Part shown: positions 1-8,925 of the stretch, one piece after another | How the letters are laid out: the number at the start of each line of letters is the position of its first letter | Numbering within the stretch: position 1 is the first letter of the stretch | NCBI RefSeq assembly: GCF_011761635.1 | Contig: NZ_JAASRN010000001.1 | Coordinates: 765,846-829,845 of the forward strand | Length of the DNA: 64,000 nucleotides | Direction of reading: 5' to 3' | Source: Thermonema lapsum | Lineage (GTDB): Bacteria; Bacteroidota; Bacteroidia; Cytophagales; Thermonemataceae | Notes under the pieces: generated by a model | What the model saw: the letters and a program-made list of their open reading frames with translations, nothing else | The model's database searches: none | What the model was told of the DNA's origin: nothing | Position numbers and translations under genes: made by a program

Positions 1-801
1 TGTGGGCATCATCAAGGTGCCAAAGGCACTTGTCAAGCCTGCGGTTCTACGCGTGTCAGGAATGTAGGCATCGGCACCGAGAAAATAGAAGACGAGTTGA
101 AGCTGTTGTTTCCAGAAGCGCGGGTGGCACGCATGGATTTGGACACTACCCGCGGAAAAGAAGCTTATCAAAAGCTCATTGACCGTTTCGAAGCCCACGA
201 TATCGATATTTTGGTAGGCACTCAGATGCTTACCAAAGGGCTTGACTTCGAAAAGGTAACGCTGGTGGGTGTCATAGATGCCGACCAGCTGCTTTATTTC
301 CCCGACTTCCGCGCCCACGAGCGGGCTTATCAGCTGCTCACCCAAGTAAGCGGACGCGCCGGCAGAAAAGACAGCAAAGGCGAAGTCATCATCCAAAGCA
401 GGCACCCAGAGCACCCCGTTTTGCTGGATGTACAGCAGCAAACCTATGAGCAGTTGGTAACACGAGAACTGCAAGAAAGGCAGAAATACAACTACCCGCC
501 TTTCGTACGCCTCATTGGGCTACAAGTAAAACACAGCAAAGAAGAAGTTGCCCATGCCGCTGCCCATGACTTAGTAGAGCAGCTGCAGAAGCAGTTGGGC
601 AAAGCACGCATCTTGGGTCCCGACATTCCCCTGGTTGACAGGGTAAAGAACTACTATTTGCGTAATATACTGGTAAAAATAGAGCGACAAGGCATACACT
701 TGGGTAGCGTTAAAAAATACATAGCCCACTGTATTCAACAGTTGACCTTACAAAAAGACTACCGCCGTTTGTTGGTAGTGGTCGATGTAGACCCTGCTTA
801 G
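1..801 (+). CDS. priA: Primosomal protein N' (PriA helicase), C-terminal part
   Basis: Replication-restart helicase that reloads the replisome at stalled forks. The reading frame is open from base 1, so the start lies outside the window; 266 residues remain. The first residues carry the second half of the zinc-binding cysteine cluster (CGHH at 1-4, then C-x2-C at residues 11-14). Helicase motif V and VI signatures follow, with GTQMLTKGLDF near residues 73-83 and QVSGRAGR near 115-122, then the PriA C-terminal domain. The TAG stop is at 799-801. The neighbouring genes run on the minus strand, so this gene closes a plus-strand unit. Identification is firm from the helicase and zinc motifs together. 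Confidence 0.95.
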   Translation, partial: CGHHQGAKGTCQACGSTRVRNVGIGTEKIEDELKLLFPEARVARMDLDTTRGKEAYQKLIDRFEAHDIDILVGTQMLTKGLDFEKVTLVGVIDADQLLYFPDFRAHERAYQLLTQVSGRAGRKDSKGEVIIQSRHPEHPVLLDVQQQTYEQLVTRELQERQKYNYPPFVRLIGLQVKHSKEEVAHAAAHDLVEQLQKQLGKARILGPDIPLVDRVKNYYLRNILVKIERQGIHLGSVKKYIAHCIQQLTLQKDYRRLLVVVDVDPA

Positions 802-884
802 CCCTCTTTTAAGAGTTGAAGTGCTTGCTGTCCAGCGCTTATCACACAAAAGGCTGCCTCTGCCCCACTGGTCCAATCAAACAT
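798..884 (-). CDS. Possible 28-residue ORF coupled to the ureohydrolase gene
   Basis: A 29-codon reading frame whose ATG overlaps the TGA stop of the upstream ureohydrolase gene as TGATG, an arrangement typical of translational coupling. The product begins MFDWTSGAEAAF and ends LLKEG. Its end overlaps the last bases of priA on the opposite strand. I do not recognise the sequence. It is too short to be sure that it is a gene, and it could be a chance frame. Confidence 0.2.
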   Translation of the reverse strand: MFDWTSGAEAAFCVISAGQQALQLLKEG

Positions 885-2065
885 CAAAGTAGTTTAGCTG
901 AAGCCTGAATCCACCGCTCGGGCACTTCACCCTCCAAAGCATGCTGATAGTCTTTGTAGGAACAAGGCAAATAATGAGGCTCAGTGAACACATCGCTTCG
1001 GCTATAAGGCACTTCTACCCACCACATTTCGGTGGTTTGTTGTTTGTAGAAATGCAATTCATAGACTTGCTTTCCTTTGCCTATAGGCACCCGATAGTGA
1101 ATAAAATCTTCGCTTTGAAAGTTGACTGGTCGGCGGCGGTAAAAGCCATCTACAAAGTACCAAACCATGGTTGCTAGTAGAAAAGCCGTTTGTCCGGAAG
1201 GGTCTTTCTGCGGATTGAACTCATAGAAGCCTACCGAACGAACATTGGGACTTAAACCAGCAAACCACGCCAGATGGCAGGCTTCTTCACCACTAAAGCC
1301 AAACAGATGCCCGGCGCCATGCCCGGGTGCAGCCAATGAACTCATCGCTTTTAAATCGAAAGCAACCAGCTGCGCCCCACGGATGAGTGGTTCTACCTCC
1401 AGCCAGTCGTTGCGCATTTGTCCGAGGCTCAAAACCGAAAAATTCAACTTTTCAAGCACTTCCAAAGTCTTGGCATCGTTGAGGTAAGCCTGATGCCCCA
1501 ATTGTACAAAATCAAAAATATAGTTGGGTTGGTGCATCAACACCTTGTACAGGTGCTGCTTGCATGGGGGGGCTTTCTCTTCGCCCAAATCCACTACTGC
1601 ATCTATATTGGCTAAAGTAATCATCTGCTCGAGCCTTTCAAACGCCCGAAACTGCCCATATAGCAGGTCGTGCGTGCCTCCGACAATCAGGGGCAGGGTC
1701 TTCATGCGCAGCAACTGCTCGCAAACCATATGTAGGCGGGTATAGGTGTCTTCGAGGGTATCGCCCATAATAAGATTGCCCAAATCGACGATTTGATAAT
1801 GGTTGTGGTGTGTTTTGAGACGGTAGAAGTGTTTGCGCCATACGTCGGCTGCCTGTTGTATTGCCTCGCTGCCCGCACATCCGCCCCTATATTCTCCCAG
1901 TCCTATGATGGCTATGTCGCATGATTCCACTTCCCGGTGGGCAAGCGGATGCCGTCCATGTATTTTCAGACTATGAAAGAAATCACCAGCTTCATAATGG
2001 TGCTGCAAAAGCGACTCTTCCACAGGCTTGCACCACAGCGCGGGTTCAAAGTTTAAATGCTGCAT
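884..2065 (-). CDS. Ureohydrolase (arginase/agmatinase/formimidoylglutamase) family protein
   Basis: A 393-residue member of the arginase fold family, often named formimidoylglutamase in Bacteroidota. Recognisable blocks are GGTHD at residues 129-133 (the first metal-ligand His motif), DAVVDL at 155-160 in the place of the usual DAHxD, FDLKAM at 236-241 in the place of the usual DxDxxDP motif, and a late SGEEA block. One His and one Asp ligand of the dimanganese site are therefore replaced (V157, K239), so hydrolase activity is uncertain. The start was set at the ATG before QHLNFEPALWCKP; a longer frame upstream runs across the terminator of nqrF. A hutI gene lies about 40 kb away, so a role in histidine breakdown is possible but not shown by linkage. 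Confidence 0.75.
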   Translation of the reverse strand: MQHLNFEPALWCKPVEESLLQHHYEAGDFFHSLKIHGRHPLAHREVESCDIAIIGLGEYRGGCAGSEAIQQAADVWRKHFYRLKTHHNHYQIVDLGNLIMGDTLEDTYTRLHMVCEQLLRMKTLPLIVGGTHDLLYGQFRAFERLEQMITLANIDAVVDLGEEKAPPCKQHLYKVLMHQPNYIFDFVQLGHQAYLNDAKTLEVLEKLNFSVLSLGQMRNDWLEVEPLIRGAQLVAFDLKAMSSLAAPGHGAGHLFGFSGEEACHLAWFAGLSPNVRSVGFYEFNPQKDPSGQTAFLLATMVWYFVDGFYRRRPVNFQSEDFIHYRVPIGKGKQVYELHFYKQQTTEMWWVEVPYSRSDVFTEPHYLPCSYKDYQHALEGEVPERWIQASAKLL

Positions 2066-2092
2066 AGTGCTTCTTTTTTCTTCCCTTGAATA

Positions 2093-2133
2093 TATAAAAA
2101 AAGCCCCCTTGTGCTCAAGACACAAGGGGGTAA
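2093..2133 (-). terminator. Rho-independent terminator of nqrF
   Basis: A perfect 10-bp stem (CCCCCTTGTG with CACAAGGGGG) sits just after the nqrF stop. Read on the minus strand it is followed by a run of T residues, as expected for intrinsic termination. It separates nqrF from the downstream ureohydrolase gene, whose ATG comes about 30 bases later. Confidence 0.85.
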
Positions 2134-2158
2134 AACAAGAGGTAAGAGGGTGTACTTA

Positions 2159-3472
2159 TTAGCTTCCGAAGTCGTCGTAACGTACGTTCTCTTCGGGCAC
2201 GCCCAAGTCGCGCAACATATTGGTTACGGCTGCCAGCATAGGCGGAGGACCGCAGAGGTAGTACTCCACTTCATCTGGCTCGGGGTGATTTTTCAGATAT
2301 TGTTCATACAGCACTTGGTGAATGAACCCTACAAAGCCTTCGCCTTCGGGGTCGTCTATGTTTTTCTTCACCTTCCAGTTGTCTTCAGGCAGCGGCTCGG
2401 AAAGCGCTACAAAGAAGCGGAAGTTGGGAAACTCTTTTTCTATCTTACGGAAATGGTCGATATAGAAGAGCTCGCGACGCGAGCGTCCGCCATACCAGTA
2501 AGACACTTTGCGTTTGGTGCGCTCGGTTTGGAACAAGTGGAAGATATGCGAGCGCAAGGGAGCCATGCCGGCACCACCACCGATGTAAATCATTTCGCGG
2601 TCGGTGGGGTTAATGAAGAACTCACCATAAGGACCAGATACGGTCACTTTGTCGCCGGGTTTGCGAGAGAATATGTAAGAAGAACATACACCAGGGTTCA
2701 CATCCATGAAAGCACCTTTCTTTCTATCCCACGGCGGCGTGGCAATACGCACGTTCAGCATGATGATGTTTCCTTCCGCCGGATGGTTTGCCATAGAGTA
2801 AGCGCGGAACTGCGGCTCTTTGTTTACCATCTTGAGCGCCCACATGTTGTACTTGTCCCATTCAGGGCGGAACTTGTCCGGTCCGGCAGGGTCATCTGGG
2901 TGCGGGCGTATGTCGATGTCTTTGAAATCTACCACAATGGGCGGAACATCTATCTGCACGTATCCACCGGGCTTGAAATCGAGGGTTTCACCTTCGGGCA
3001 GCTTCACTACAAACTCCTTAATAAAAGTAGCCACGTTGTAGTTCGAGACTACCTCGCACTCCCATTTCTTGATTCCGAAGATTTCTTCGGGAATGTGTAT
3101 TTCCAAATCTTGACGCACCTTTACCTGACAAGCCAAACGGTAGTGTTCTTCCCGCTGCTTGCGGTTGATATGCGGCTCTTCGGTAGGCAACAGGTCGCCG
3201 CCACCGCTCAAGACTTGGCACTTACACATGGCACAGGTGCCACCACCACCACAGGCAGAAGGCAAAAAGATTTTCTTCTCGGAGGTAGCCAAGGCGCTCA
3301 AGAGCGACTGCCCGGGCGACACTTCCAAGGGATGCTCTTTGTCCCCATTGATGATGATTTTTACTTTTCCTTGCGGCACCAGCTTAGACTGGGCAAACAG
3401 CAGCAAAAACACCAATAGCAAAATGACTACGGTAAATGCTGCAATGGAAGCGACAATAACAGCTATGGACAT
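2159..3472 (-). CDS. nqrF: Na+-translocating NADH:quinone reductase subunit F
   Basis: Entry subunit of the sodium-pumping NADH dehydrogenase: it takes electrons from NADH through FAD to a 2Fe-2S centre. The 437-residue product has one N-terminal membrane helix (about residues 3-27), then a ferredoxin domain with Cys74, Cys80, Cys83 and Cys115 in the CX5CX2C...C pattern. The ferredoxin-reductase domain has RAYS at 223-226 (FAD binding) and GGGAGMAP at 298-305 (NAD binding), and ends in the family-typical YDDFG. NqrA-E are not adjacent here, although nqrF usually closes an nqrABCDEF operon; they may lie elsewhere. The gene is followed by its own terminator. Confidence 0.95.
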   Translation of the reverse strand: MSIAVIVASIAAFTVVILLLVFLLLFAQSKLVPQGKVKIIINGDKEHPLEVSPGQSLLSALATSEKKIFLPSACGGGGTCAMCKCQVLSGGGDLLPTEEPHINRKQREEHYRLACQVKVRQDLEIHIPEEIFGIKKWECEVVSNYNVATFIKEFVVKLPEGETLDFKPGGYVQIDVPPIVVDFKDIDIRPHPDDPAGPDKFRPEWDKYNMWALKMVNKEPQFRAYSMANHPAEGNIIMLNVRIATPPWDRKKGAFMDVNPGVCSSYIFSRKPGDKVTVSGPYGEFFINPTDREMIYIGGGAGMAPLRSHIFHLFQTERTKRKVSYWYGGRSRRELFYIDHFRKIEKEFPNFRFFVALSEPLPEDNWKVKKNIDDPEGEGFVGFIHQVLYEQYLKNHPEPDEVEYYLCGPPPMLAAVTNMLRDLGVPEENVRYDDFGS

Positions 3473-3569
3473 TATTGTTCTTTTTTAGAATGGTTGCAAT
3501 GCTGCGCAAATATATCAATAAATCGAATAGCTAATCAAGTGTGGAGGATTTTTGTTTAAAAAACCTTCC

Positions 3570-4484
3570 TCATCTATGCGCCTCTATTTTCCATACTTTT
3601 ATGGTTCTGTCGTCACCGGCAGAAAGAATCAAGTTTTTGTATTTCATCCAACAAAGAGCATTCACAGACGAACGATGCCCGGCATAGCGCTGATGGTCAA
3701 TAACTTTCAATAGGCGGAAAGAATTGCCATCCCACCACTTGATGGTCTTGTCCATGCTGCCAGTTAAGAAGTCCCCCCCTTGATGATGAAAAGACAAGGT
3801 ATTGAGGGTGTAATAATGTGCCGGGATTTCTTGTTTTAGCGTAAAGTCTGCGGATACATCCCATATTTTCAGACGGGCATCGCGCCCACCGCTAAGCAGA
3901 TAAGTGCCCGCAGGGTGAAAGCGCACGGTAAAGATAGAAGAAGCATGTGCCTCAAGGCGCTGTTTCAGTTGCAGAGTGTTTTTGTCGAGCAAAAACAATA
4001 CGCCTTCGCTGCCCCCCACCGCTATAAGCGACTGCTGGGAATGCACGGCGATGCTGCGCAAACGTTCGCTTGAAAGTTTTATTTTCTCCACACAACGAAA
4101 GGTGCTGCTCTCGATGACAAATAGCACGCCTTCTTCGCCAGCTACCAGCCAATAACGTTCATCAAGGGCTTGTATGTCGAAAAATCGCTTTTTGCTTAAA
4201 GCCAACGAAGCAACTTCTTTTTTTTGTTGCAGGTCTATCAAATGTAAGCCCTCATGATTTTCTGCCACGAGCAAATGGCGGTTTTGTGGATGGAAGTACA
4301 TGGCAAACACCGGGTTTTGCACGCGAGCAAGCATAAGTCCCTGCTCGTTGTCATGCACGTTCCAATGCGCAATGATACCATCGCCACCAGCAGAAAAAAA
4401 ACCACCTTCATCGCCTTCTGCAAGTGCGTATATACTGCTTTTGTGTCCTTCGAAAGTATTTAACAGACGAATATCTAACTGCAT
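3570..4484 (-). CDS. WD40 repeat protein
   Basis: A 304-residue protein built almost wholly of WD40 blades. GH...W[DK] repeats are visible throughout, for example GGRDARLKIWDV, GSMDKTIKWWDG and the final AGDDRTIKVWKI. The predicted fold is a seven-bladed propeller used for protein-protein contacts; no enzymatic domain or signal peptide is seen. The start is the ATG before QLDIRLLNTFEGH, because the longer frame would overlap the upstream DinB-like gene. It follows that gene by 17 bases on the same strand, so the two are probably cotranscribed. The binding partner cannot be told from sequence. Confidence 0.85.
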   Translation of the reverse strand: MQLDIRLLNTFEGHKSSIYALAEGDEGGFFSAGGDGIIAHWNVHDNEQGLMLARVQNPVFAMYFHPQNRHLLVAENHEGLHLIDLQQKKEVASLALSKKRFFDIQALDERYWLVAGEEGVLFVIESSTFRCVEKIKLSSERLRSIAVHSQQSLIAVGGSEGVLFLLDKNTLQLKQRLEAHASSIFTVRFHPAGTYLLSGGRDARLKIWDVSADFTLKQEIPAHYYTLNTLSFHHQGGDFLTGSMDKTIKWWDGNSFRLLKVIDHQRYAGHRSSVNALCWMKYKNLILSAGDDRTIKVWKIEAHR

Positions 4485-4501
4485 ACTGTTTTCCCGGCAA
4501 T

Positions 4502-5023
4502 TTACGAATATTGTCGATACTTGAGCGTGGAAGGAGCCAAGCCAAAGCTTTCGGACAAGCACATCTGCGGATGGTAATGCAAAACAGCCGTGCGTATCAA
4601 AGCGGCATGGTGGATGACATGCTCTAAGTTATACACAAGTTCACGGAAAAGCGTAGTGGGCACACTCACTTTGGCGGTATCCGGCATTATCAAGGCTTTC
4701 AACTGCAGAGACACGTCTTGCCCAAAAGTAAGCAGTTGATTTTGCAAACGGGCGATGGCTGCCAAGGCAGCTTGGCGGTCCTGCTCTATGTGTTTTTGCC
4801 TTTCGCGAAGGTCGTAATCTATGATGCCCTGTGGTAGTTGCTTTGCAAGACACTCAAAAAACTCAATCACATGGCGTACATGCATGCCTATGCTGTTGCC
4901 TTCCAAAAGAGGCAACGGACGCTCATAAAAGCCAGCAGGCAGCTGCGCCACTACTACCGCCATTTCTTCCAGAGTAGCTGCTATAAGCCGGGGCAGACAC
5001 TCGGAAGAGGGTGATTCTGTCAT
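4502..5023 (-). CDS. DinB-like superfamily protein
   Basis: A 173-residue protein of the DinB/YfiT four-helix-bundle group, which often binds a divalent metal through three histidines. Candidate ligands are the His residues in GMHVRHVIEF in the first half and the HVIHHAAL segment near residues 138-145. Family members include thiol-dependent transferases, but the substrate of this branch is unknown. It lies directly upstream of the WD40 gene on the same strand. Confidence 0.75.
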   Translation of the reverse strand: MTESPSSECLPRLIAATLEEMAVVVAQLPAGFYERPLPLLEGNSIGMHVRHVIEFFECLAKQLPQGIIDYDLRERQKHIEQDRQAALAAIARLQNQLLTFGQDVSLQLKALIMPDTAKVSVPTTLFRELVYNLEHVIHHAALIRTAVLHYHPQMCLSESFGLAPSTLKYRQYS

Positions 5024-5449
5024 AAGCTAAAAAATTTTGAGTTTTACTCTATGGCTTTCGAAACATTTACACAAAAAAACAATTTTACATGTATCTCTTA
5101 ATATCTAACTTTTTTCGCCCACAACAAAATGCAGGCGGTTGCTTTCCCAATAGCCGATAATTAGCGCTTTTGGCAAGCTTAAAATCGTAAGACGCTCTAT
5201 AGCAAGGTAATCGGCAGCACTAAGACGCTTGTCTCTTGCCTTATCGTCGGCATTGATGGTAGTTAGCTACTCTTGTTTCTGTTTTGCCCTTCAAATGTTT
5301 GGGGTCAAAAGCATGGAGCAACCCCCACTGAAGCGCTTCCAATGCGCAGGCTTGTCAAGAGCATTGTCAATGTTTTACCATTTTCGTTTTTTCTGTCAAT
5401 ATCATGCAAAATATATTTGTCAAAGGTCATAGGGCTGACATTTTTTTGA
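5024..5449. other. Gene-poor interval with possible decayed minus-strand ORF
   Basis: No intact gene is supported here. On the minus strand two adjoining frames look protein-like. One (about 5240-5340) encodes LHAFDPKHLKGKTETRVAN before a stop. The other, in a neighbouring frame (about 5104-5255), encodes a stretch containing RLSAADYLAIERLTILSL and ending FVVGEKS. They could be a single small gene broken by a frameshift. I do not recognise a family, so this is a weak inference. The remaining bases are AT-rich and show nothing else. Confidence 0.25.
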
Positions 5450-5457
5450 TACCTTTG
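5450..5457 (+). promoter_or_regulatory. Bacteroidota -7 promoter element before purN
   Basis: TACCTTTG matches the TAnnTTTG element of Bacteroidota primary sigma factor promoters and lies 39 bases before the purN ATG. No convincing -33 element is seen at the usual distance. Confidence 0.5.
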
Positions 5458-5496
5458 CAAAACCAAACCTCACCGACCCCCAAGCCGCATTTTGTC

Positions 5497-6093
5497 ATGA
5501 CTCACCGGATAGCTGTTTTTGCCTCGGGCAGTGGAAGCAATGCCGAACAATTGATTCGTTATTTCAAGGAGCAAGCCCCCGACGTGGGAGAAGTAGCGCT
5601 CATCGTATGCAACAAGCCGGATGCCTACGTGCTGGAACGTGCCAAGAAGTGGAACGTTCCTTTTTTGCTTATTGACCGTGAGCTGCTTTATGAGCGCACC
5701 GAAGAGTTAATCGCTATGCTTAAACAGCACGACATAGGTTTTATCGTATTGGCAGGTTTTTTATGGCTCATCCCTCCGAGGCTTATCGAAGCTTACCCGC
5801 AGCGCATCGTGAACATACACCCGGCACTCTTGCCACACTACGGTGGCAAAGGCATGTATGGCATGCATGTGCACCGAGCAGTAGTAGCAAACAAAGAAAA
5901 GGAATCGGGCATCACCATTCACTATGTGAATGAGCACTATGACGCAGGACAGCATATATTTCAAGCACGTTTGCCAGTAAAAGAAGGCACCACGCCAGAA
6001 CAGCTGGCAGAGCAAATCCATGCTTTGGAGCACAAGTACTACCCTAAGGTAGTGGAAGAGCTATTGCGCGCGCTGCCCTTCTCCAGTGCTTAG
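5497..6093 (+). CDS. purN: Phosphoribosylglycinamide formyltransferase
   Basis: Folate-dependent GAR transformylase of de novo purine synthesis. The 198-residue product opens with the phosphate-binding loop ASGSGSNAEQL (residues 9-19). It carries the catalytic Asn107 and His109 in IVNIHPALLP and the catalytic Asp149 in HYDAG. The start is the ATG before THRIAVFASG, matching family length; the longer upstream frame would begin before the probable promoter. purH follows after 49 bases, and the two encode formyl-transfer steps of the same pathway, so an operon is likely. Confidence 0.95.
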   Translation: MTHRIAVFASGSGSNAEQLIRYFKEQAPDVGEVALIVCNKPDAYVLERAKKWNVPFLLIDRELLYERTEELIAMLKQHDIGFIVLAGFLWLIPPRLIEAYPQRIVNIHPALLPHYGGKGMYGMHVHRAVVANKEKESGITIHYVNEHYDAGQHIFQARLPVKEGTTPEQLAEQIHALEHKYYPKVVEELLRALPFSSA

Positions 6094-6142
6094 CAGCATA
6101 GTTATTTGCATCCTAACCCTCAAAAAAGATAGATTCATCATC

Positions 6143-7681
6143 ATGGAACTCAAAAAGAAAGTTCAAACAGCCCTTATTTCTGTTTACCACAAAGAAGGAC
6201 TGGAAGAGCTGCTACGCCTGCTGCATCGTCAAGGTGTGCAGCTTTACTCTACGGGCGGCACCTGCCACTACATTGAATCGCTGGGCTTGCCCGTACACAA
6301 AATAGAAGACCTCACCGGCTATCCTTCCATTTTAGGGGGGCGCGTCAAAACTTTGCATCCCAAAGTATTTGGCGGCATCTTAGCACGTACCCATCTCGAC
6401 GACGACCGCCAAGACCTACAAACACACGACATCCCCACCTTCGACATGGTGGTAGTAGACCTTTACCCCTTCGAAGCCACCGTAGCCTCGGGGGCAAGTG
6501 AAACCGATATCATCGAAAAAATAGACATCGGAGGCATATCTCTGATTCGGGCAGCTGCCAAAAACTTCCGCGAGGTGGTGATTGTGCCTTCCCGCGCGCA
6601 ATACGAGGCAGTGTATCGCCTACTACTCGAACAGGACGGACACACCACGCTCATACAACGCAAGCAGCTGGCAACCATTGCTTTCGATATCAGTTCGCAT
6701 TACGACACAGCCATCTTCAATTATTTCAACAACGACACCCACAGCAGTGAAAGCCTGAAAGTAAGTATCAGCGAAACCCAAGCGCTGCGCTACGGCGAGA
6801 ATCCTCATCAAAAAGGATTCTTTCATGGCAAGCTCGACGACATGCTGGAGCAACTGCACGGTAAGGAAATCAGTTACAACAACCTGATAGACATAGATGC
6901 CGCCATACAGCTGGCTGCCGACTTCGCCCAAGACCTACGCCCCTTCTTTGCCATATTGAAGCACAACAATGCCTGCGGGGCTGCTTATGCCCATACCGTT
7001 GCCAATGCTTACGAGCGAGCGTTGGCAGGCGACCCCGTGTCGGCATTCGGTGGCGTGCTCATTTCCACACACCCTATTGACCTTGCCGCTGCTGAAAAAA
7101 TCAACGAGCTGTTCGTAGAAGTGCTCATTGCGCCTGACTTCGACGAGGACGCCCTCCAACTGCTCAAAAGCAAAAAGAACCGCATCTTGCTGCGCCAGAA
7201 ACACCAAGTGTTGCCACAATGGCAAATACGTACCGTGCTGAACGGCATCATACGCCAAGAGCGTGATAGTAAAGTAGAAACTGCCCAAGAGCTGAAAACC
7301 GTAACCAAGTGGCAACCCACCGAGGCAGAAATCAAAGACCTGCTTTTTGCTAATAAGCTGGTAAAACACACCAAATCGAATGCCATTGTATTGGCAAAAG
7401 ACGAGCAATTGTTAGCCAGTGGCACAGGACAGACCTCCCGTGTCGATGCTCTCAAGCAAGCCATTGCCAAGGCAAAGCATTTCGGCTTCGACTTACAAGG
7501 GGCAGTCATGGCTTCCGACGCCTTCTTCCCTTTCCCCGACTGTGTAGAAATAGCCCACCAAGCCGGTATCCGTGCCGTCATTCAGCCCGGCGGCTCGGTC
7601 CGCGACCAAGAATCTATAGACTTTTGCGATGCCCACGAGATGAAAATGGTATTCACCGGATACCGCCACTTCAAACACTAA
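6143..7681 (+). CDS. purH: Bifunctional AICAR formyltransferase / IMP cyclohydrolase
   Basis: Catalyses the last two steps to IMP. The 512-residue product has the N-terminal MGS-like cyclohydrolase domain (ALISVYHKEGL, TGGT, GRVKTLHPKVFGGIL) and the C-terminal transformylase domain. The latter shows RYGENPHQ, KHNNACGAA, DPVSAFGG, TKSNAIVLAK and the terminal FPFPDCVE and QPGGSVRD blocks. The start is the ATG before ELKKKVQTAL; the upstream extension overlaps purN and is not conserved. A strong terminator follows at once, so purN-purH form a closed unit. Confidence 0.97.
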   Translation: MELKKKVQTALISVYHKEGLEELLRLLHRQGVQLYSTGGTCHYIESLGLPVHKIEDLTGYPSILGGRVKTLHPKVFGGILARTHLDDDRQDLQTHDIPTFDMVVVDLYPFEATVASGASETDIIEKIDIGGISLIRAAAKNFREVVIVPSRAQYEAVYRLLLEQDGHTTLIQRKQLATIAFDISSHYDTAIFNYFNNDTHSSESLKVSISETQALRYGENPHQKGFFHGKLDDMLEQLHGKEISYNNLIDIDAAIQLAADFAQDLRPFFAILKHNNACGAAYAHTVANAYERALAGDPVSAFGGVLISTHPIDLAAAEKINELFVEVLIAPDFDEDALQLLKSKKNRILLRQKHQVLPQWQIRTVLNGIIRQERDSKVETAQELKTVTKWQPTEAEIKDLLFANKLVKHTKSNAIVLAKDEQLLASGTGQTSRVDALKQAIAKAKHFGFDLQGAVMASDAFFPFPDCVEIAHQAGIRAVIQPGGSVRDQESIDFCDAHEMKMVFTGYRHFKH

Positions 7682-7702
7682 ATCTCATGGCATCCAGCGC
7701 CC

Positions 7703-7739
7703 AAAAAAAGAGTACCCCATGGGGTACTCTTTTTTTTTC
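7703..7739 (+). terminator. Strong intrinsic terminator after purH
   Basis: AGAGTACCCC pairs perfectly with GGGGTACTCT across a 2-base centre and is followed by nine T residues. The flanking A and T runs extend the symmetry, so it could work in both directions, but only the plus-strand gene needs it. Confidence 0.9.
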
Positions 7740-7803
7740 TATATTTAACCCTACTCTTTTGGCGCTTTCTCATAAAAGTGCTATCAGGCATAGCTTTTTT
7801 TTA

Positions 7804-7811
7804 TATCTTTG
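7804..7811 (+). promoter_or_regulatory. Bacteroidota -7 promoter element before mreB
   Basis: TATCTTTG, an exact TAnnTTTG match, lies 24 bases before the mreB ATG and after the purH terminator. It is the likely promoter of the long mre-rodA unit. A TTG-type -33 element is not obvious. Confidence 0.55.
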
Positions 7812-7835
7812 ACGCCTAAAATCACGCATTCAACT

Positions 7836-8864
7836 ATGGGATTAAAAGACCTGTTTATTGCCGATATTGCCATTGACTTGGGCACCGCCAACACCCTGAT
7901 TATCTACAAAGACAAAATCGTTGTAGATGAACCCTCTATCATTGCCATTGACCGCCCTACCAATAAGGTACTGGCTGTAGGGCGCACCGCCATGCAAATG
8001 CATGAAAAAGCACACAGCAACATCAAGACCATCCGCCCGCTTAAAGACGGCGTGATTGCTGACTTTACGGCTGCCGAGCTGATGATTCGGGGCATGATTA
8101 AAATGATAGACACCGGACGGCGTTTGTTTCAACCTTCCTACCGTATGGTGGTGTGTATTCCTTCGGGCGTAACCGAAGTAGAGAAACGTGCCGTGAAAGA
8201 CTCCTGCGAGCATGCCGGCGCCAAAGAAGTTTATATGATTCATGAACCCATTGCTGCTGCCATTGGTATAGGCATCGACATAGAGCAACCCGAAGGTTCG
8301 ATGATTGTGGACATTGGTGGGGGCACCACTGAAATTGCAGTCATTGCCCTGTCGGGCATCGTGTGCGAGCAGTCCATACGTACTGCTGGCGACGTATTCA
8401 CCCGCGATATTCTGGACTACATGCGCCGCCAGCACAACCTGCTCATCGGTGAACGCACCGCCGAGCAAATCAAAATAGAAGTAGGCTCGGCACTGGCAGA
8501 ACTGGACAACCCACCCGACGACTATGAAGTGCGAGGACGCGATTTGATGACCGGCATTCCCAAAGTAATTAAGGTGAGCTATTCGGAAATAGCCTTCTGC
8601 TTGGACAAATCCATCCTCAAAATAGAGGATGCCGTATTAAAGGCGCTGGAAATGTCGCCCCCGGAGTTGTCTTCCGACATTTACAAAAATGGCATTCACT
8701 TGACCGGCGGCGGGGCTCTGCTGCGCGGACTCGACAAGCGTCTGCATATGAAAACCAAGCTGCCGATTCACGTAGCAGAGGACCCCTTGCGCGCCGTGGT
8801 GCGCGGTACGGGCATTGCTCTCAAAAACCTTGAGCATTACCGCCCTGTGTTGATGACCTCTTAA
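7836..8864 (+). CDS. mreB: Rod shape-determining protein MreB
   Basis: Bacterial actin that positions the elongation machinery under the inner membrane. The 342-residue product shows the actin-fold nucleotide sites: DLGTANTLIY-like phosphate 1 motif (DLGTANTLI at about residues 14-22), the central VDIGGGTTEIAVI, and the C-terminal LTGGGALLRGLD adenosine motif. The start is the ATG before GLKDLFIADIAID; an alternative TTG upstream falls inside the promoter. First gene of the mreBCD-mrdA-rodA cluster. Confidence 0.97.
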   Translation: MGLKDLFIADIAIDLGTANTLIIYKDKIVVDEPSIIAIDRPTNKVLAVGRTAMQMHEKAHSNIKTIRPLKDGVIADFTAAELMIRGMIKMIDTGRRLFQPSYRMVVCIPSGVTEVEKRAVKDSCEHAGAKEVYMIHEPIAAAIGIGIDIEQPEGSMIVDIGGGTTEIAVIALSGIVCEQSIRTAGDVFTRDILDYMRRQHNLLIGERTAEQIKIEVGSALAELDNPPDDYEVRGRDLMTGIPKVIKVSYSEIAFCLDKSILKIEDAVLKALEMSPPELSSDIYKNGIHLTGGGALLRGLDKRLHMKTKLPIHVAEDPLRAVVRGTGIALKNLEHYRPVLMTS

Positions 8865-8925
8865 AAGCAGGCTAAAAAAGACCCAGCTCCCAATAGGCAC
8901 CTCTTAACCAAGCTCCTGTATTGCT

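Noticed and set aside
2111-3418. Long open frame of 435 codons on the plus strand opposite nqrF
   Set aside because: It mirrors nqrF, whose iron-sulfur and flavin motifs are complete; the plus-strand product has no recognisable domain.
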